This document shows, in pieces, positions 36,166-45,656 of a stretch of 64,000 bases of DNA (position 1 is the stretch's first letter; every line of letters begins with the position of its first letter). The notes below the pieces were generated by a model that saw nothing but the letters and a program-made list of their open reading frames with translations, searched no databases and had not been told where the DNA came from. The translations under genes and the position numbers were made by a program. Source of the stretch: Natrialba swarupiae. Its GTDB lineage: Archaea > Halobacteriota > Halobacteria > Halobacteriales > Natrialbaceae. The stretch lies in assembly GCF_008245225.1 (NCBI RefSeq), contig NZ_VTAW01000012.1, positions 56,357-120,356 on the forward strand, given 5' to 3'.

Positions 36166-37233
36166 TCACTCGAGGCGGTAGCGCAACAGCGCGGCGATGC
36201 CACCGAGGTTCGACAGCTGTTGACCGGGCGGGAACTCACTCGAGAAGACCGTCACCTCACCCCCTTTCTGCTCGGTAGTACGGACGATCTCGTCGACGTC
36301 GATCACCCACTCGCCGTCGGGCCCGCGTTCCTTCCGGAGCCGATCGTCGAGGATCAACAGCCGCTCGATCGCGCCGTAGTCGGCGGCCTGTTTCACTTCG
36401 TCGGGCCCGTAGGCGGCTTTCGCACCCTGTGCGATGCGCCGGGTGAGTTCGTCGATGTACTCGGCCTCGCTCTCGATCCGGGTCTCCTGTTGAACGTCCG
36501 CGACGGCCCCGCGTTTGAGAACTTCGTGGACTCCGCGGTCGCCGACGCTCGCCGTGTCGACCATCGTGATCCGCTCGGCGGCCCCCGGTTCGTTCTCCTC
36601 GATGTATTTGTAGGCGTCCTGTTTCGTGAAGCCGGGGCCGGCGAGGATGATCGCGTCCGCGTCCTGTCGTTTCAAGACGGTCGCGAGTTCCGCGAACAGC
36701 TCCGAACGCCCGCGGGCGTACTCGCCTTTCCCGGTCGTTCCGGTGATCGTGGCCCGCTCCTCGGTGCCGTACTGGGCGACCGTGTGGACGTGTGCCTGCC
36801 CCTCTTCGACCGTCGCAATGGCGACGTCTGGGTTCTCGGTGGCCTCTTCGGCCTCCTCGAGGCGGGCTTCCTGGTCGGGTTTGAACCACTTCTCGATGGA
36901 GAGCTCCTCGCGTTCCTCGACGTTCAGGGTGTGGTGAAAGCCGAGTTGGTCTTCGCGCGAGCAGGCGACGATCTCGCCGCCGACGCGCAGCCGGTTGGCG
37001 AACTTGTGGAACTCGATATCGTCGACGGCGATGGCGACCCACATGTGCTCGCGCTCCCCGCCCGTATCCCGCATCTGGTCGTCGTTGCGCTGGATCCGCC
37101 GGGTCGTATCGCCCGCGACGCGGTCGCCGGGCTCGAGGACGTACTGGAGGTGCCAGAGGTCGTCGACGCTCTCCGGCACGACGGTGAGCCGTTCGCGTCC
37201 GCCCTCGATCTGCTCCCGGTCTTTGATCTGCAT
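36166..37233 (-). CDS. pelA: mRNA surveillance protein Pelota
   Basis: 355 residues from ATG 37233 ([20 protein letters not shown]). Three eRF1-like domains can be followed: the Sm-like N-domain with [20 protein letters not shown], a middle domain with [20 protein letters not shown], and a C-domain ending [19 protein letters not shown]. No GGQ motif, as expected for Pelota rather than eRF1. It opens stalled ribosomes together with an EF1A-type GTPase. It lies near rqcH, whose product handles the released 50S subunits. Confidence 0.95.
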   Translation of the reverse strand: MQIKDREQIEGGRERLTVVPESVDDLWHLQYVLEPGDRVAGDTTRRIQRNDDQMRDTGGEREHMWVAIAVDDIEFHKFANRLRVGGEIVACSREDQLGFHHTLNVEEREELSIEKWFKPDQEARLEEAEEATENPDVAIATVEEGQAHVHTVAQYGTEERATITGTTGKGEYARGRSELFAELATVLKRQDADAIILAGPGFTKQDAYKYIEENEPGAAERITMVDTASVGDRGVHEVLKRGAVADVQQETRIESEAEYIDELTRRIAQGAKAAYGPDEVKQAADYGAIERLLILDDRLRKERGPDGEWVIDVDEIVRTTEQKGGEVTVFSSEFPPGQQLSNLGGIAALLRYRLE

Positions 37234-37447
37234 ACGCCCACTCGGAGGGGCCGACAAAAATGTGCTTTGACATCCTTCTCGCGGCGATAGCCGTGGGTTC
37301 TGACGATCCGGTGTGGCGATCACGGATCGGAGTCGGTTTCCGTCGTTGCACTCGGGTTCGCCTCGAGCGGGCCTTCACGGACGTGACGTGTCGAGGGGTG
37401 GCCTGCTCCCGGGTTTAAAGATTGGCTATCCGTTCCGACAACCGATG

Positions 37448-37456
37448 AATTATAAT
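37448..37456 (+). promoter_or_regulatory. TATA element of the DUF4870 gene
   Basis: AATTATAAT centred 27-28 bases before the ATG at 37480, indicating a leaderless transcript. Confidence 0.65.
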
Positions 37457-37479
37457 GGTTCGAATAAAATCCAGCGAAT

Positions 37480-37911
37480 ATGGCGACTGAAAACGTTACT
37501 GCAGTCGAATCATCAGCGTCGAACGAGACGAGTCTCGGACCCGACGGGAACGTCGTCGCGATGCTCGCGTACTTCTTCGCGCCGGTCTGTGGTGTGCTCG
37601 TCTACGCACTCGAGGAGCAAAACGGGTTTGCACGCTATCACGCCGCCCAGAGCATCGTCTTCGGACTGCTCGTGATCGCCGCGTACGTCGGCCTCTGGAC
37701 GATCTCGTTCGTGATCAGCATGCTGGTGGGGGAGGTTCCGATTATCGGTTTCCTGTTGTCGATTCTCGTCGGGATAATCGATGCGGTTATCACGCTCGTG
37801 GTCTGGCTCGCCGCGTTCCTGGTCTGGCTGTACCTGGTCGCCAAAGCGTACCAGGGGGAGGCGGTCTCGCTTCCGCTGGTGACCGCTATCGCCGAAAAAC
37901 ACCTGCTCTAA
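37480..37911 (+). CDS. DUF4870 membrane protein
   Basis: 143 residues. Family pattern: NVVAMLAYFFAPVCGVLVYA, then QNGFARYHAAQSIVFGLLVI (the conserved RFHAxQ-like segment), followed by two further helices and KAYQGEAVSLPLVTAIAEK. Four membrane helices. Function of DUF4870 is unknown; it is often a small integral protein with homology to Tic20-like folds. Confidence 0.9.
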   Translation: MATENVTAVESSASNETSLGPDGNVVAMLAYFFAPVCGVLVYALEEQNGFARYHAAQSIVFGLLVIAAYVGLWTISFVISMLVGEVPIIGFLLSILVGIIDAVITLVVWLAAFLVWLYLVAKAYQGEAVSLPLVTAIAEKHLL

Positions 37912-38124
37912 CTTCGAATTCGAGACGGGTTTCGATCGCTCGCCGCTAACGACCGGAGCGCTCGAGAAACAGGTCGCTGTCGTACGGTTTCCTCTCGGTC
38001 ATATCCGGCGAGACCGCGACCCGCGGGACGATTGTACCGGTACATCGGGACAGTAGTCCGTCTCAGTCGATGTCGGCAACCAGCGAACGAATTGCGAGGT
38101 CGGTGGAGGCGACAGTAGTCGGCC

Positions 38125-40296
38125 TTACTGTTCGGCGATCCGACTCCCACCAGGCGGCATGAAGTGTTGAATTCGATCCGGACTGGCGATCTTTCGGACG
38201 AAGGATTCGTCGGCAAAGCGCTCGCGGAACTCGCGATAGAGGCGTTTGGCCGCGTCCGCCTGGGCGTACCGCCCCGGCTCGAGTTCGATCGTCGTCGCAG
38301 CCTCCCCCTCGACGGCCGAGGGCGGGCCGCCGATCACGCGGGTGTACGGCTCACACTGGATTCCAACCGCGACGCCGACCGGCGTATCGTCGTAGTAGGT
38401 CCGATCGCCACGGATGGCGAACCCGCCCTTCTCCAGGTACTCGCCGCTTTCGGGCGTCTTCGTCACCTGATCGGAGTCGACGGCGTAGACGTCACCCGCG
38501 TAGCGGCCGTCCTTCCAGACCGATGCGTACGAGACCGCGAACTGGGCGGCCTCCTCGATGCTCGTCTCCGGTAACTCGATGTCCGACGAAGATGCCTCGC
38601 TCGGGTCCGTCGCCTTCAATACGGTGACGGGACCGCCGTGGGCCTGCGTGTGGAGGACTTTGTCACCCGGCTCGAGGTACTTCTTGACCAGTTCCTCGTT
38701 CTGGTCGGCGTTTCGCCCGCCGATCACGAGATAGTCGTCGCTGGTGTGAAACCAGCGGAACCGGTCGTACCAGGGCTCGTTCTCCCGGATCGGAACGGAT
38801 GCCAATGAGAGCCAGTCCGTGTCCTCGGCCTCTGCGTCAGCCTCCTCTTCGTTCTCGTCACCGTCGTCAGCCTCCCACTGGTCGCGGCGACGTTTGGCGT
38901 CTTCCAAGTCCTCGCGGGTGTCCTCGATAGCCGCGAGCGCGCCCTCTTTTTTCTCCGCGATCCGCTTGGCTTCGGTGTAGAGCCGGTCGGCGTTTTGCTC
39001 GAGACCGTCGTGGGCGACGAGGTCGATCCGGTCGCCGTCGAGATCGACCGTCACGATTCCCTCGCTACCGTCGACGTCGACGACTGCCTCGGCGGCCTCG
39101 ATGCCCCGCTCTTTCCCTGCCTCGAAGCGCTCCTCGATCTCCTCCCACGGCCGGTCCTGAGCGCGGGCCTCCTGGACCGTCGTGAGGATGTCGTCGACCA
39201 GGCCGTACTCGGCGTACAGCAACTCGGCCTGTTCGCGCATCGCCTCGGCCTCCAGCTCGAACCCCTCGATCGCCCCTTCCTGCTGTTCGATGATCCGCTC
39301 GTACTTGGCGATCTCCTCTTCGAAGTCGGGGCGCTGATCGGTCGGGTCCGGCTCCTCTTCCTCCGCCAGCTCCAGCCGGTAGAAGTAGTCGTCGAGCGCC
39401 GACAGGAAGCTGTCGTAGGGGTCGGCCGCGAGTTCCGCGTGCTCCTCGAGCGGAAACGGCGTCACGTCGACGACGCGGCCGGAACTCGAGTCGTCGTTCC
39501 CCTCGCCACCGTCACCGGCCTCGCCGTCGTTCCCATCACCGGCATCGTCCTCGAGGTAGAGTCGGGGCTCGAAGTTCCGGTTTCGAACGTCGAGCGCGAG
39601 CCGCTCGGTCGCCTCGTAAAGGCGGTCGTAGACGGCTTCGTCGGCGTCGGCGATGTCCATCGCCTTCTCGACGCCGGCGCGAGAGCAGACCTCCTCGCCG
39701 TAGAGCCCGCCGAAGTTGAGCTGGGTCGCGAGCGTCCGGACGACGTCCGTATCCGACTCCTCCATCTCGCGTCCGAACGCCTCGCGGGAGACGGTCAGCG
39801 GGTTCGTCCGCGTCTCGGGGAACTCGTAGCGCGAGCCCGGGACGACGGTTCGTGACTTCAGGCGAACGGTCTCCAGGGAGTCGATCACCTCGTACTCGCC
39901 GTTGGTGACGGCGACGTTGCCCTGACCGAACAGTTCGACGATGATTCTGGTAACGCCGTCCTCGCGCTCGAAGACGAACTCGAGAATGCGGTCGAACTCG
40001 TACTGTTCGACGTCGACGAAGTCGGCACCGGAGAGCCGGTTGCGCAACATCATCGCGAACTGCGGCGGCCGGCCGGGTGCGTCGGGTACCCGCTCGGGAG
40101 CGACCGTATGCGCCCGCTTCGTCTCGCCGACCTCGAGCAGTAGTTCGACGCGTCCGCGGTCGAAATCGCGCATCTTCAACCGGACGAGGTCGTCGCCGTA
40201 GAGATAGGCCTTGTCGACTTTCGCCCCCTCGTAGGTGTCGAGTTCCCCGACGAGGGCAGCGAGGTCGACGCTCGTAAGCTCCCGCTTTGGATCCAT
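38125..40296 (-). CDS. rqcH: Ribosome quality control protein RqcH (NFACT family)
   Basis: 723 residues. NFACT-N contains the DR pair needed for tRNA handling (YEFDRILEFVF, Asp102-Arg103). A helix-hairpin and coiled-coil region follows (about 300-460, for example IEQQEGAIEGFELEAEAMRE), with acidic low-complexity inserts at about 250-275 and 475-495. The NFACT-R domain has WYDRFRWFHTSDDYLVIGGR. RqcH binds split 50S subunits carrying stalled nascent chains and directs alanine tailing. Separated from pelA by the DUF4870 gene on the other strand. Confidence 0.95.
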   Translation of the reverse strand: MDPKRELTSVDLAALVGELDTYEGAKVDKAYLYGDDLVRLKMRDFDRGRVELLLEVGETKRAHTVAPERVPDAPGRPPQFAMMLRNRLSGADFVDVEQYEFDRILEFVFEREDGVTRIIVELFGQGNVAVTNGEYEVIDSLETVRLKSRTVVPGSRYEFPETRTNPLTVSREAFGREMEESDTDVVRTLATQLNFGGLYGEEVCSRAGVEKAMDIADADEAVYDRLYEATERLALDVRNRNFEPRLYLEDDAGDGNDGEAGDGGEGNDDSSSGRVVDVTPFPLEEHAELAADPYDSFLSALDDYFYRLELAEEEEPDPTDQRPDFEEEIAKYERIIEQQEGAIEGFELEAEAMREQAELLYAEYGLVDDILTTVQEARAQDRPWEEIEERFEAGKERGIEAAEAVVDVDGSEGIVTVDLDGDRIDLVAHDGLEQNADRLYTEAKRIAEKKEGALAAIEDTREDLEDAKRRRDQWEADDGDENEEEADAEAEDTDWLSLASVPIRENEPWYDRFRWFHTSDDYLVIGGRNADQNEELVKKYLEPGDKVLHTQAHGGPVTVLKATDPSEASSSDIELPETSIEEAAQFAVSYASVWKDGRYAGDVYAVDSDQVTKTPESGEYLEKGGFAIRGDRTYYDDTPVGVAVGIQCEPYTRVIGGPPSAVEGEAATTIELEPGRYAQADAAKRLYREFRERFADESFVRKIASPDRIQHFMPPGGSRIAEQ

Positions 40297-40498
40297 ACTA
40301 CAGCATGCCCGGCGCTGTCAAAAAGACGTGTCGCTCCGATGGTGTGCACCGGTCGTCTCGATTTCGGTTCGGTCACGCTCGCGAAGGGAGACCGTTCCAG
40401 CGGAGCCGAGCGAACGAAACCGTTGCTACCTCGAAGACGTCTCGCGCGTTTGGATACCAGTGAGTGGCGTTCACGCCGCCGGGCGATTCGAAGTGTGA

Positions 40499-40921
40499 TC
40501 ACTCGACGATGGTTCCCGAGCCCGAAAGCGCGGGTCGGACGACGTGGCGAGTCACCGAACTGACTGACGACCCCCAGAGGAACGCAACCACGAACTGGAC
40601 GAACGTTCCCATGTACTCGGCAGGGATCACGAGCCAGAGAAAGACGGTGGTGACGGCGATTGCCACGAGCGTGGCGACTACCGCCGCCGCATCGCTCCGC
40701 GGTTGAATCTCGACCGGATCGAGCGCGACGCTTACGACCGCGCCAACGACCGTTCCGACGATGACGGCCCCGAGCGTCACCTCGAGTGAGACGACCACTC
40801 GAGCGGGTTCGGGAAGCAGGAGCATCGGCGTGAGCGCGATGGCGATCAGTAACCCGCGGAGCGCGGTGGACTGGTCGTCAGTGCCACGAACGACGTCGAT
40901 CTCGGTGGAGGACTGGTTCAC
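40499..40921 (-). CDS. Membrane protein, unknown function
   Basis: 140 residues from a GTG at 40921 (VNQSSTEIDVVRGTDDQ); a TTG at 40975 would add 18 less convincing residues. Four hydrophobic segments: GLLIAIALTPMLLL, LGAVIVGTVVGAVVSVAL, AAVVATLVAIAVTTVFLWLV and TFVQFVVAFLWGSSVSSV. No family recognised. Confidence 0.65.
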   Translation of the reverse strand: MNQSSTEIDVVRGTDDQSTALRGLLIAIALTPMLLLPEPARVVVSLEVTLGAVIVGTVVGAVVSVALDPVEIQPRSDAAAVVATLVAIAVTTVFLWLVIPAEYMGTFVQFVVAFLWGSSVSSVTRHVVRPALSGSGTIVE

Positions 40922-41348
40922 GAAGTTACTTGGGAGTTCAGGATGATATACATGTTCCTTGGGTCGACTACGCAATACAGCGTCTCACAACTTCGGCCCA
41001 TCACCACTGTCCTCCTACTACCCGCCCTCGAGCAACCGATCGATACGCACCCGTAGTGGTCGCGGCGGATGTCCGGGTGTTCTGACCGAATCTGTCGAAA
41101 TTGAACGTCATCTCTTCCAGTCTATTTTCGGTCGAATATAAGCGATAGTAACAACCAAGCAATCCACACACTGATCGCCAGACGGATCGGCGATGAGGTG
41201 TACAATGACGTACAGCGGCTACTATAGTAAAACGACGACCTGATTGTGTGAACGGCGTCAAAAAACCGATTCCGAACTGGCAGACTTTCATCAGCAGTCG
41301 CCTCGAACGAGAAAGCCTATACGGAGTCGATTGACAGCAGGAGGTGGA
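40922..41348. other. Intergenic region holding a family 2 palindromic element
   Basis: 427 bases. The first part has no signal; 41144-41227 is a palindromic element. AGGAGGTGG at 41338-41346 is a strong Shine-Dalgarno sequence for the zinc-ribbon gene. Confidence 0.6.
41144..41227. repeat. Palindromic element family 2, copy 1
   Basis: Ends GATAGTAACAACC and GCGGCTACTATAG are inverted relatives; the centre GATCGCCAGACGGATCGGCG forms a hairpin (GATCGCC/GGCGAT). The reverse complement closely matches the element at 54776-54861. Confidence 0.75.
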
Positions 41349-41555
41349 ATGAACGAGAACCGAAACGTTATGGATATTCTCGAACGGGTGCGAGAGTCAC
41401 GGCGGCGCAAGCGCTGTCCCGACTGCGATGCCGTCGTTTCGATCCGGGGGTTCAGAGGTGAGTACCGCTGGACGTGTCTGGATTGCGATGCGCTCGGAAT
41501 CGGATACAGGTCCCGCTCGGCCGCTTTGAATGGGATCAAACGCCGGCGTGGATAA
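41349..41555 (+). CDS. Small zinc-ribbon protein, unknown function
   Basis: 68 residues. Two CxxC pairs (RCPDCDAVVS and WTCLDCDALG) make a compact zinc ribbon between basic N- and C-termini (RESRRRKR, NGIKRRRG), so nucleic-acid binding is plausible. The ATG at 41349 is preceded at short distance by GGAGGTGG, a good match to the 16S rRNA 3' end, unusual among the leaderless genes here. Confidence 0.7.
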   Translation: MNENRNVMDILERVRESRRRKRCPDCDAVVSIRGFRGEYRWTCLDCDALGIGYRSRSAALNGIKRRRG

Positions 41556-41781
41556 CGAATCCGACTCCAATCGGCTATCGATACCCATCACACGAGATTC
41601 CCGGTCGCTGTCTACTCCGTCGGTCATAGGGAGTGTGTAGACGTTCATCGGGTTACTGGGGCGGATAGAGACACAGCCACGACGGACGGAGACGGAACCG
41701 TCGGTTAGCGACGACGATTCCTATCACTGACTCTAACGGTTCTTCCGTAGGACCTCACCCAAAACCCTTTTTGGCGGGCCT

Positions 41782-41797
41782 GACTAACTGGTTAGTT
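41782..41797. promoter_or_regulatory. TetR-type operator before the MFS gene
   Basis: ACTAACTGGTTAGT is a perfect palindrome apart from its two-base centre, extended to GACTAACTGGTTAGTTA. Spaced TAAC/GTTA half-sites of this kind are typical of TetR/AcrR-family repressors. It ends three bases before the ATG at 41800, where a bound repressor would block initiation. No TetR gene lies in the window. Confidence 0.5.
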
Positions 41798-41799
41798 AG

Positions 41800-41904
41800 A
41801 TGCGGACCGTCGTGATCACCAGAAACGAACACCCTTTCGAGGCGATGACTGGAGTCGCCTCTTTCGGAGGTCGGACGGACGTCTCCGCGTTCGGGGTCGA
41901 ATAA
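41800..41904 (+). CDS. 34-residue ORF directly upstream of the MFS exporter
   Basis: MRTVVITRNEHPFEAMTGVA... ending TAA one base before the MFS GTG at 41906 (TAACGTG). Sits immediately after the operator, so it may be the first codons of the transcript and deliver ribosomes to the GTG start. No similarity recognised. Confidence 0.35.
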   Translation: MRTVVITRNEHPFEAMTGVASFGGRTDVSAFGVE

Positions 41905-41905
41905 C

Positions 41906-43237
41906 GTGGACTCGAGAATCGGGGAACTCGTCGGACGATTTCCGTCCGCGAGCGATACGAACCCCCGAACCTACGTCGTGGTCGCTGCGGTCATTCTGAG
42001 TACGTTCTTCGTCGGGTTCGGCGGCGGCGTTATCTTTCCAATTCTCCCGAATCTCGGCATCTTGCTCGGTATCTCGCCGTTCCTCGTCGGACTCATCCTC
42101 AGCGCGAACCGCTTCTCGCGACTGTTCGCGAACGCGCCGGCAGGCGTACTCGTCGATCGGATCGGCACGCGGACGCCGTTTGTCGTCGGTATGGTCGTCC
42201 AGAGCGTCGCCACCTTCGGGTACGTCCTCGCGATGATCGCCGCACGGCCCGAGCTGTGGTTTCTCCCCGATCTTCCGGCGGCCTGGTTTCTCGGCTCACG
42301 CGTCGTCTGGGGGGTCGGCAGTGCGTTTGTCTTCGCGACGGCGTACACTATCGCTGCCGACGTCAGCGACGGCGACTCACGTGGTGCGAATATGGGGTTA
42401 ATCAGGGGCGGGATCCTCTTTGGCTTTCCCACCGGCGTCCTCGTCGGCGGAGTGATTAGTGAGCTCTCGGGTACCGTGGCCGCGTTCGCGGTCGCGACCG
42501 CGTTCGCGGTCGTCGCGAGCGTCGTTGCGTACGCGACGATTCCGGAGACACACGTCGATGGCGAGGACCATCGCTCGGTCAAGCCGTGGGACGTCGACGT
42601 CAGCGTGCCCGCACTGACGGTCGGTTTTGTCAACTTCGCCATCCTGTTTGCGTATCTCGGAGCGCTGTTCTCGACGCTCGTCCTCTTTCTCGGTCGAAAC
42701 GACCTCGGCGTCTTCGGGTTCGACGCCCAGGCTTCCTCGGGGATCTTCATGGCCGTCACGGTTCTGGCGGCCGGGGCGTTCATGTTCCTCGGCGGCTACG
42801 TCAGCGACCGCCGCGGCTCTCGTATCCCGATTCTCGTCACCTTTCTCGGTACGACGTTCGCCGGCTTCATCTTGCTCGCGTTCGCGGATTCGGTTCTCAC
42901 CCTCGTCGTCGCGTGTCTGTTCATCGGTGCCGGCCAGGGTGGCACGAGCGGTCCGTTGATGGCGCTACTGGCAGATCTGACGCCCGACGAACGGATGGGG
43001 CGTGCCGTCGGAACGAACAACGTCCTCGGCGACGTTGGCGGCGGACTCGGCCCCCTGATCACCCTGCCGTTGGTCGAGATGGTCGGCTTCGAACCGATCT
43101 ACGTCGCCTGCGCGCTTCTTCCCGTCCTCGCCGGCTTCATCCTGCTCGTCGGTGTCCGCTACGAGACGGGGCAGTTCTTACCGGACGTCGACCTGGAGGT
43201 GGCTGGTGGGGAGGGACCGGCGGACCACGCCGACTGA
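41906..43237 (+). CDS. MFS transporter, probable drug/solute exporter
   Basis: 443 residues from GTG 41906, twelve hydrophobic spans. Motif A-like region FANAPAGVLVDRIGTRTPFV and the second-half equivalent GGYVSDRRGSRIPILVTF are clear. LLADLTPDERMGRAVGTNN is typical of haloarchaeal DHA1-type members. The TetR-type operator upstream implies induction by the exported compound. The TGA stop is the first three bases of a palindromic element. Confidence 0.9.
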   Translation: MDSRIGELVGRFPSASDTNPRTYVVVAAVILSTFFVGFGGGVIFPILPNLGILLGISPFLVGLILSANRFSRLFANAPAGVLVDRIGTRTPFVVGMVVQSVATFGYVLAMIAARPELWFLPDLPAAWFLGSRVVWGVGSAFVFATAYTIAADVSDGDSRGANMGLIRGGILFGFPTGVLVGGVISELSGTVAAFAVATAFAVVASVVAYATIPETHVDGEDHRSVKPWDVDVSVPALTVGFVNFAILFAYLGALFSTLVLFLGRNDLGVFGFDAQASSGIFMAVTVLAAGAFMFLGGYVSDRRGSRIPILVTFLGTTFAGFILLAFADSVLTLVVACLFIGAGQGGTSGPLMALLADLTPDERMGRAVGTNNVLGDVGGGLGPLITLPLVEMVGFEPIYVACALLPVLAGFILLVGVRYETGQFLPDVDLEVAGGEGPADHAD

Positions 43238-43320
43238 TACGGTCTGCTGGAACGATGGACCGGGGCAACTACAAGCCATCCTCCGATCGCTCCGGTAACG
43301 AACGAAAACGGTCCGTATCA
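43235..43320. repeat. Palindromic element family 1, copy 2
   Basis: Begins TGATACGGTCTGCTGG and ends AAACGGTCCGTATCA, terminal inverted repeat with ACCGG / CCGGT further in. Its first three bases are the stop codon of the MFS gene. Confidence 0.75.
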
Positions 43321-43500
43321 GGCCGGTGGATCTTTCGACTCCGAGTCGGGTCGATGCTGCCGGTTACACTCCCCACACGAGGCGAGAGGCATGCGTGAGT
43401 TTCGAACCCGACAGACCTGAATCGACGGGCGTACCACGTCGCAAGGTATTCGGCTGGATCCGGGCTCATCATTAACTACGCCGTCGGTGTACGACGGCCG

Positions 43501-45033
43501 ATGGCCGACACTCGCCCGAACGTCCTGTTCGTACTCACCGACCAGGAGCGATACGACTGTCACGTCCCCGAGTCATCCGTCGACAAGGAACCCGAACCCC
43601 CCGTCGAAACGGAGGCGATGGATCGCCTCTCGAGACAGGGAGCCCGCTTCGAGCACGCGGTCACGCCGATTAGCATCTGCTCGAGCGCCCGCGCCTCGCT
43701 GCTGACCGGGCAGTTTCCCCACAGCCACGGGATGATCAACAACTGCCACGAGGACGACGCCATCCTCGCCAACCTCCCGCCAGGGATTCCGACGTTCTCC
43801 GAGGCACTGGCCGATGCCGGCTACGATCTCACCTACACCGGCAAGTGGCACGTCGGTCGAGACGCCACCCCCGAGGAGTATGGCTTCAGCTATCTCGGCG
43901 GCAGCGACAGACACCACGACGACATCGACGAGGCGTTCCGTGAGTACCGACGTGAGCGCGGAACGCCGCTCGAGGAGGTCGATTTCGAAGACGAGATCTA
44001 CACGGGCGACGACCCGCGGGATAGTTCCGAGGGGACGTTCGTCGCCGCGAAATCACCGATCGACGTCGAGGACACCCGCGCCTGGTTCCTCGCCGAGCGG
44101 ACGATCGAGGCGCTCGAGGCCCACGTCGAGGGAGCGACCGCTTCCAGCGTCGAGGACGGTTCCACCGAAGGGGGCAAACGAGGCGATGGCGGTCCGTTCT
44201 TCCACCGGACGGACTTCTATGGCCCTCATCATCCCTACGTCGTCCCCGAACCGTACGCCTCGATGTACGACCCCGACGAGATCGAACCCCCCGACAGCTA
44301 CGCGGAGACGTTCGACGGCAAACCCCAGGTCCACGAGAACTACCTCGCCTACCGTGGCGTCGAGGGCTTCGACTGGAAGCTGTGGGCCGAGGCGCTCGCG
44401 AAGTACTGGGGGTTCGTGACGCTGATCGACGAACAGTTTGGGCGGATCCTCGCGGCACTCGAGGACCTCGAACTGGCCGAAGAGACGGTCGCCGTCCACG
44501 CCTCAGACCACGGCGACTTCGTCGGGGGACACCGTCAGTTCAACAAGGGCCCGCTCATGTACGACGACACCTACCGGATTCCCCTGCAAGTGCGCTGGCC
44601 CGGCGTCACCGAACCGGGGTCGGTTCGTCGGGAGCCGGTCCACCTCCACGATCTCGCACCGACGTTCCTCGAGATCGGTAACGTCGACGTTCCCGACAGC
44701 TTCGACGCTCGAAGCCTCGTCCCGCTGCTCGAGGGCGACGATGCACCTGCCGACTGGCCCGAGTCGACGTTCTCGCAGTATCACGGCGACGAGTTCGGCC
44801 TCTACAGCCAGCGGATGGTTCGGACCGAACGCTACAAGTACGTCTACAACGGTCCCGACGTCGACGAACTGTACGACCTCGAGGTCGACCCGCCAGAGCT
44901 CCGGAACCTGATCGACCATCCCGAGTACGCGAACGTTCGCCGGACGATGCGGGAGCGATTGATCGCGTGGATGGACGAAGCCGACGATCCGAACCGCGGT
45001 TGGGTTCCGGAGATCCTCCGGCGGGCGGACTGA
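43501..45033 (+). CDS. Sulfatase-family hydrolase
   Basis: 510 residues. N-terminal metal site NVLFVLTDQERYD; the formylglycine signature reads CSSARASLLTG (Cys60), with Ser where most sulfatases have Pro (C-x-P-x-R). Further motifs: YDLTYTGKWHVG, FYGPHHPYVVPEP, VHASDHGDFVGGHRQFNKGP (metal Asp-His) and KYVYNGPDVDELYDLEVDP. Likely hydrolyses a sulfate ester (possibly phosphonate or phosphate), in the cytoplasm since no signal peptide is seen. Confidence 0.92.
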   Translation: MADTRPNVLFVLTDQERYDCHVPESSVDKEPEPPVETEAMDRLSRQGARFEHAVTPISICSSARASLLTGQFPHSHGMINNCHEDDAILANLPPGIPTFSEALADAGYDLTYTGKWHVGRDATPEEYGFSYLGGSDRHHDDIDEAFREYRRERGTPLEEVDFEDEIYTGDDPRDSSEGTFVAAKSPIDVEDTRAWFLAERTIEALEAHVEGATASSVEDGSTEGGKRGDGGPFFHRTDFYGPHHPYVVPEPYASMYDPDEIEPPDSYAETFDGKPQVHENYLAYRGVEGFDWKLWAEALAKYWGFVTLIDEQFGRILAALEDLELAEETVAVHASDHGDFVGGHRQFNKGPLMYDDTYRIPLQVRWPGVTEPGSVRREPVHLHDLAPTFLEIGNVDVPDSFDARSLVPLLEGDDAPADWPESTFSQYHGDEFGLYSQRMVRTERYKYVYNGPDVDELYDLEVDPPELRNLIDHPEYANVRRTMRERLIAWMDEADDPNRGWVPEILRRAD

Positions 45034-45102
45034 TCGTGGTGGATTCGGCGATCGCGGACTCCGCGCTGCCAGCACGATCCGATCGCCGGAGCGGAAGCGT
45101 AC

Positions 45103-45110
45103 GTTTACAG
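45103..45110 (+). promoter_or_regulatory. TATA element before the 45.1 kb gene
   Basis: GTTTACAG centred 27 bases before ATG 45133 (leader ORF), not before the main start at 45165. Confidence 0.5.
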
Positions 45111-45132
45111 GTCCCAAGCGGCTACTCCGTGT

Positions 45133-45168
45133 ATGATCGTCGACACCGAGACGGGTGAACGCCGATGA
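45133..45168 (+). CDS. 11-residue leader ORF overlapping the next gene by ATGA
   Basis: MIVDTETGERR, TGA overlapping the ATG at 45165. Starts where a leaderless transcript from the TATA at 45103-45110 should begin, so the first ribosomes would translate it and could re-start at 45165. Confidence 0.4.
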   Translation: MIVDTETGERR

Positions 45169-45587
45169 CCGAGGACTCGGACCAAGATCCGGCCGAACTC
45201 CGCGAGCAGGCCGACGAGTACGAGGCGGTCGCCGATGCGCTCGAAGAGCTCGTGATCGAACTGCGCGATGAACCGGTCAGGGAGTCCCGGCTCGAGGGGC
45301 TGTTCGACGAGGCGACGACGAGCAATCCGGGAATCTGGAACACCGTGACCGCGTTTATCGACGTCGAGGACGGCGAGGCGATCGTCACCGACGAGTCGAA
45401 GCTGGCGGAAGGCAAGTGGGCTCCGGAGATCGTCGAGGACTGCGACGCGATGGTCACGATCGACGTCCAGCGGGGCCTGATGCCCGACGAGTTCACGTAC
45501 CTCGTCGGGAAGACGCTGCAGACCGAGATCGAGTCGTTCCGTGAACGGGCGAGCGAGGTTCGACGGAAAGCCGACGGACGGACGTGA
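45165..45587 (+). CDS. Acidic protein of unknown function
   Basis: 140 residues, strongly acidic. Helical N-terminus (ELREQADEYEAVADALEEL), a central part with GIWNTVTAFIDVEDGEAIVT and a predicted helical tail (TEIESFRERASEVRRKADG). No motif recognised; composition and codon use are those of a real haloarchaeal gene. Confidence 0.72.
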   Translation: MTEDSDQDPAELREQADEYEAVADALEELVIELRDEPVRESRLEGLFDEATTSNPGIWNTVTAFIDVEDGEAIVTDESKLAEGKWAPEIVEDCDAMVTIDVQRGLMPDEFTYLVGKTLQTEIESFRERASEVRRKADGRT

Positions 45588-45656
45588 GGGGGTCCCACGG
45601 CGGATTTAATCCCTGGTGCGGCTGTCGAACCGACTTCGACGGCTGAGCACACTGTT

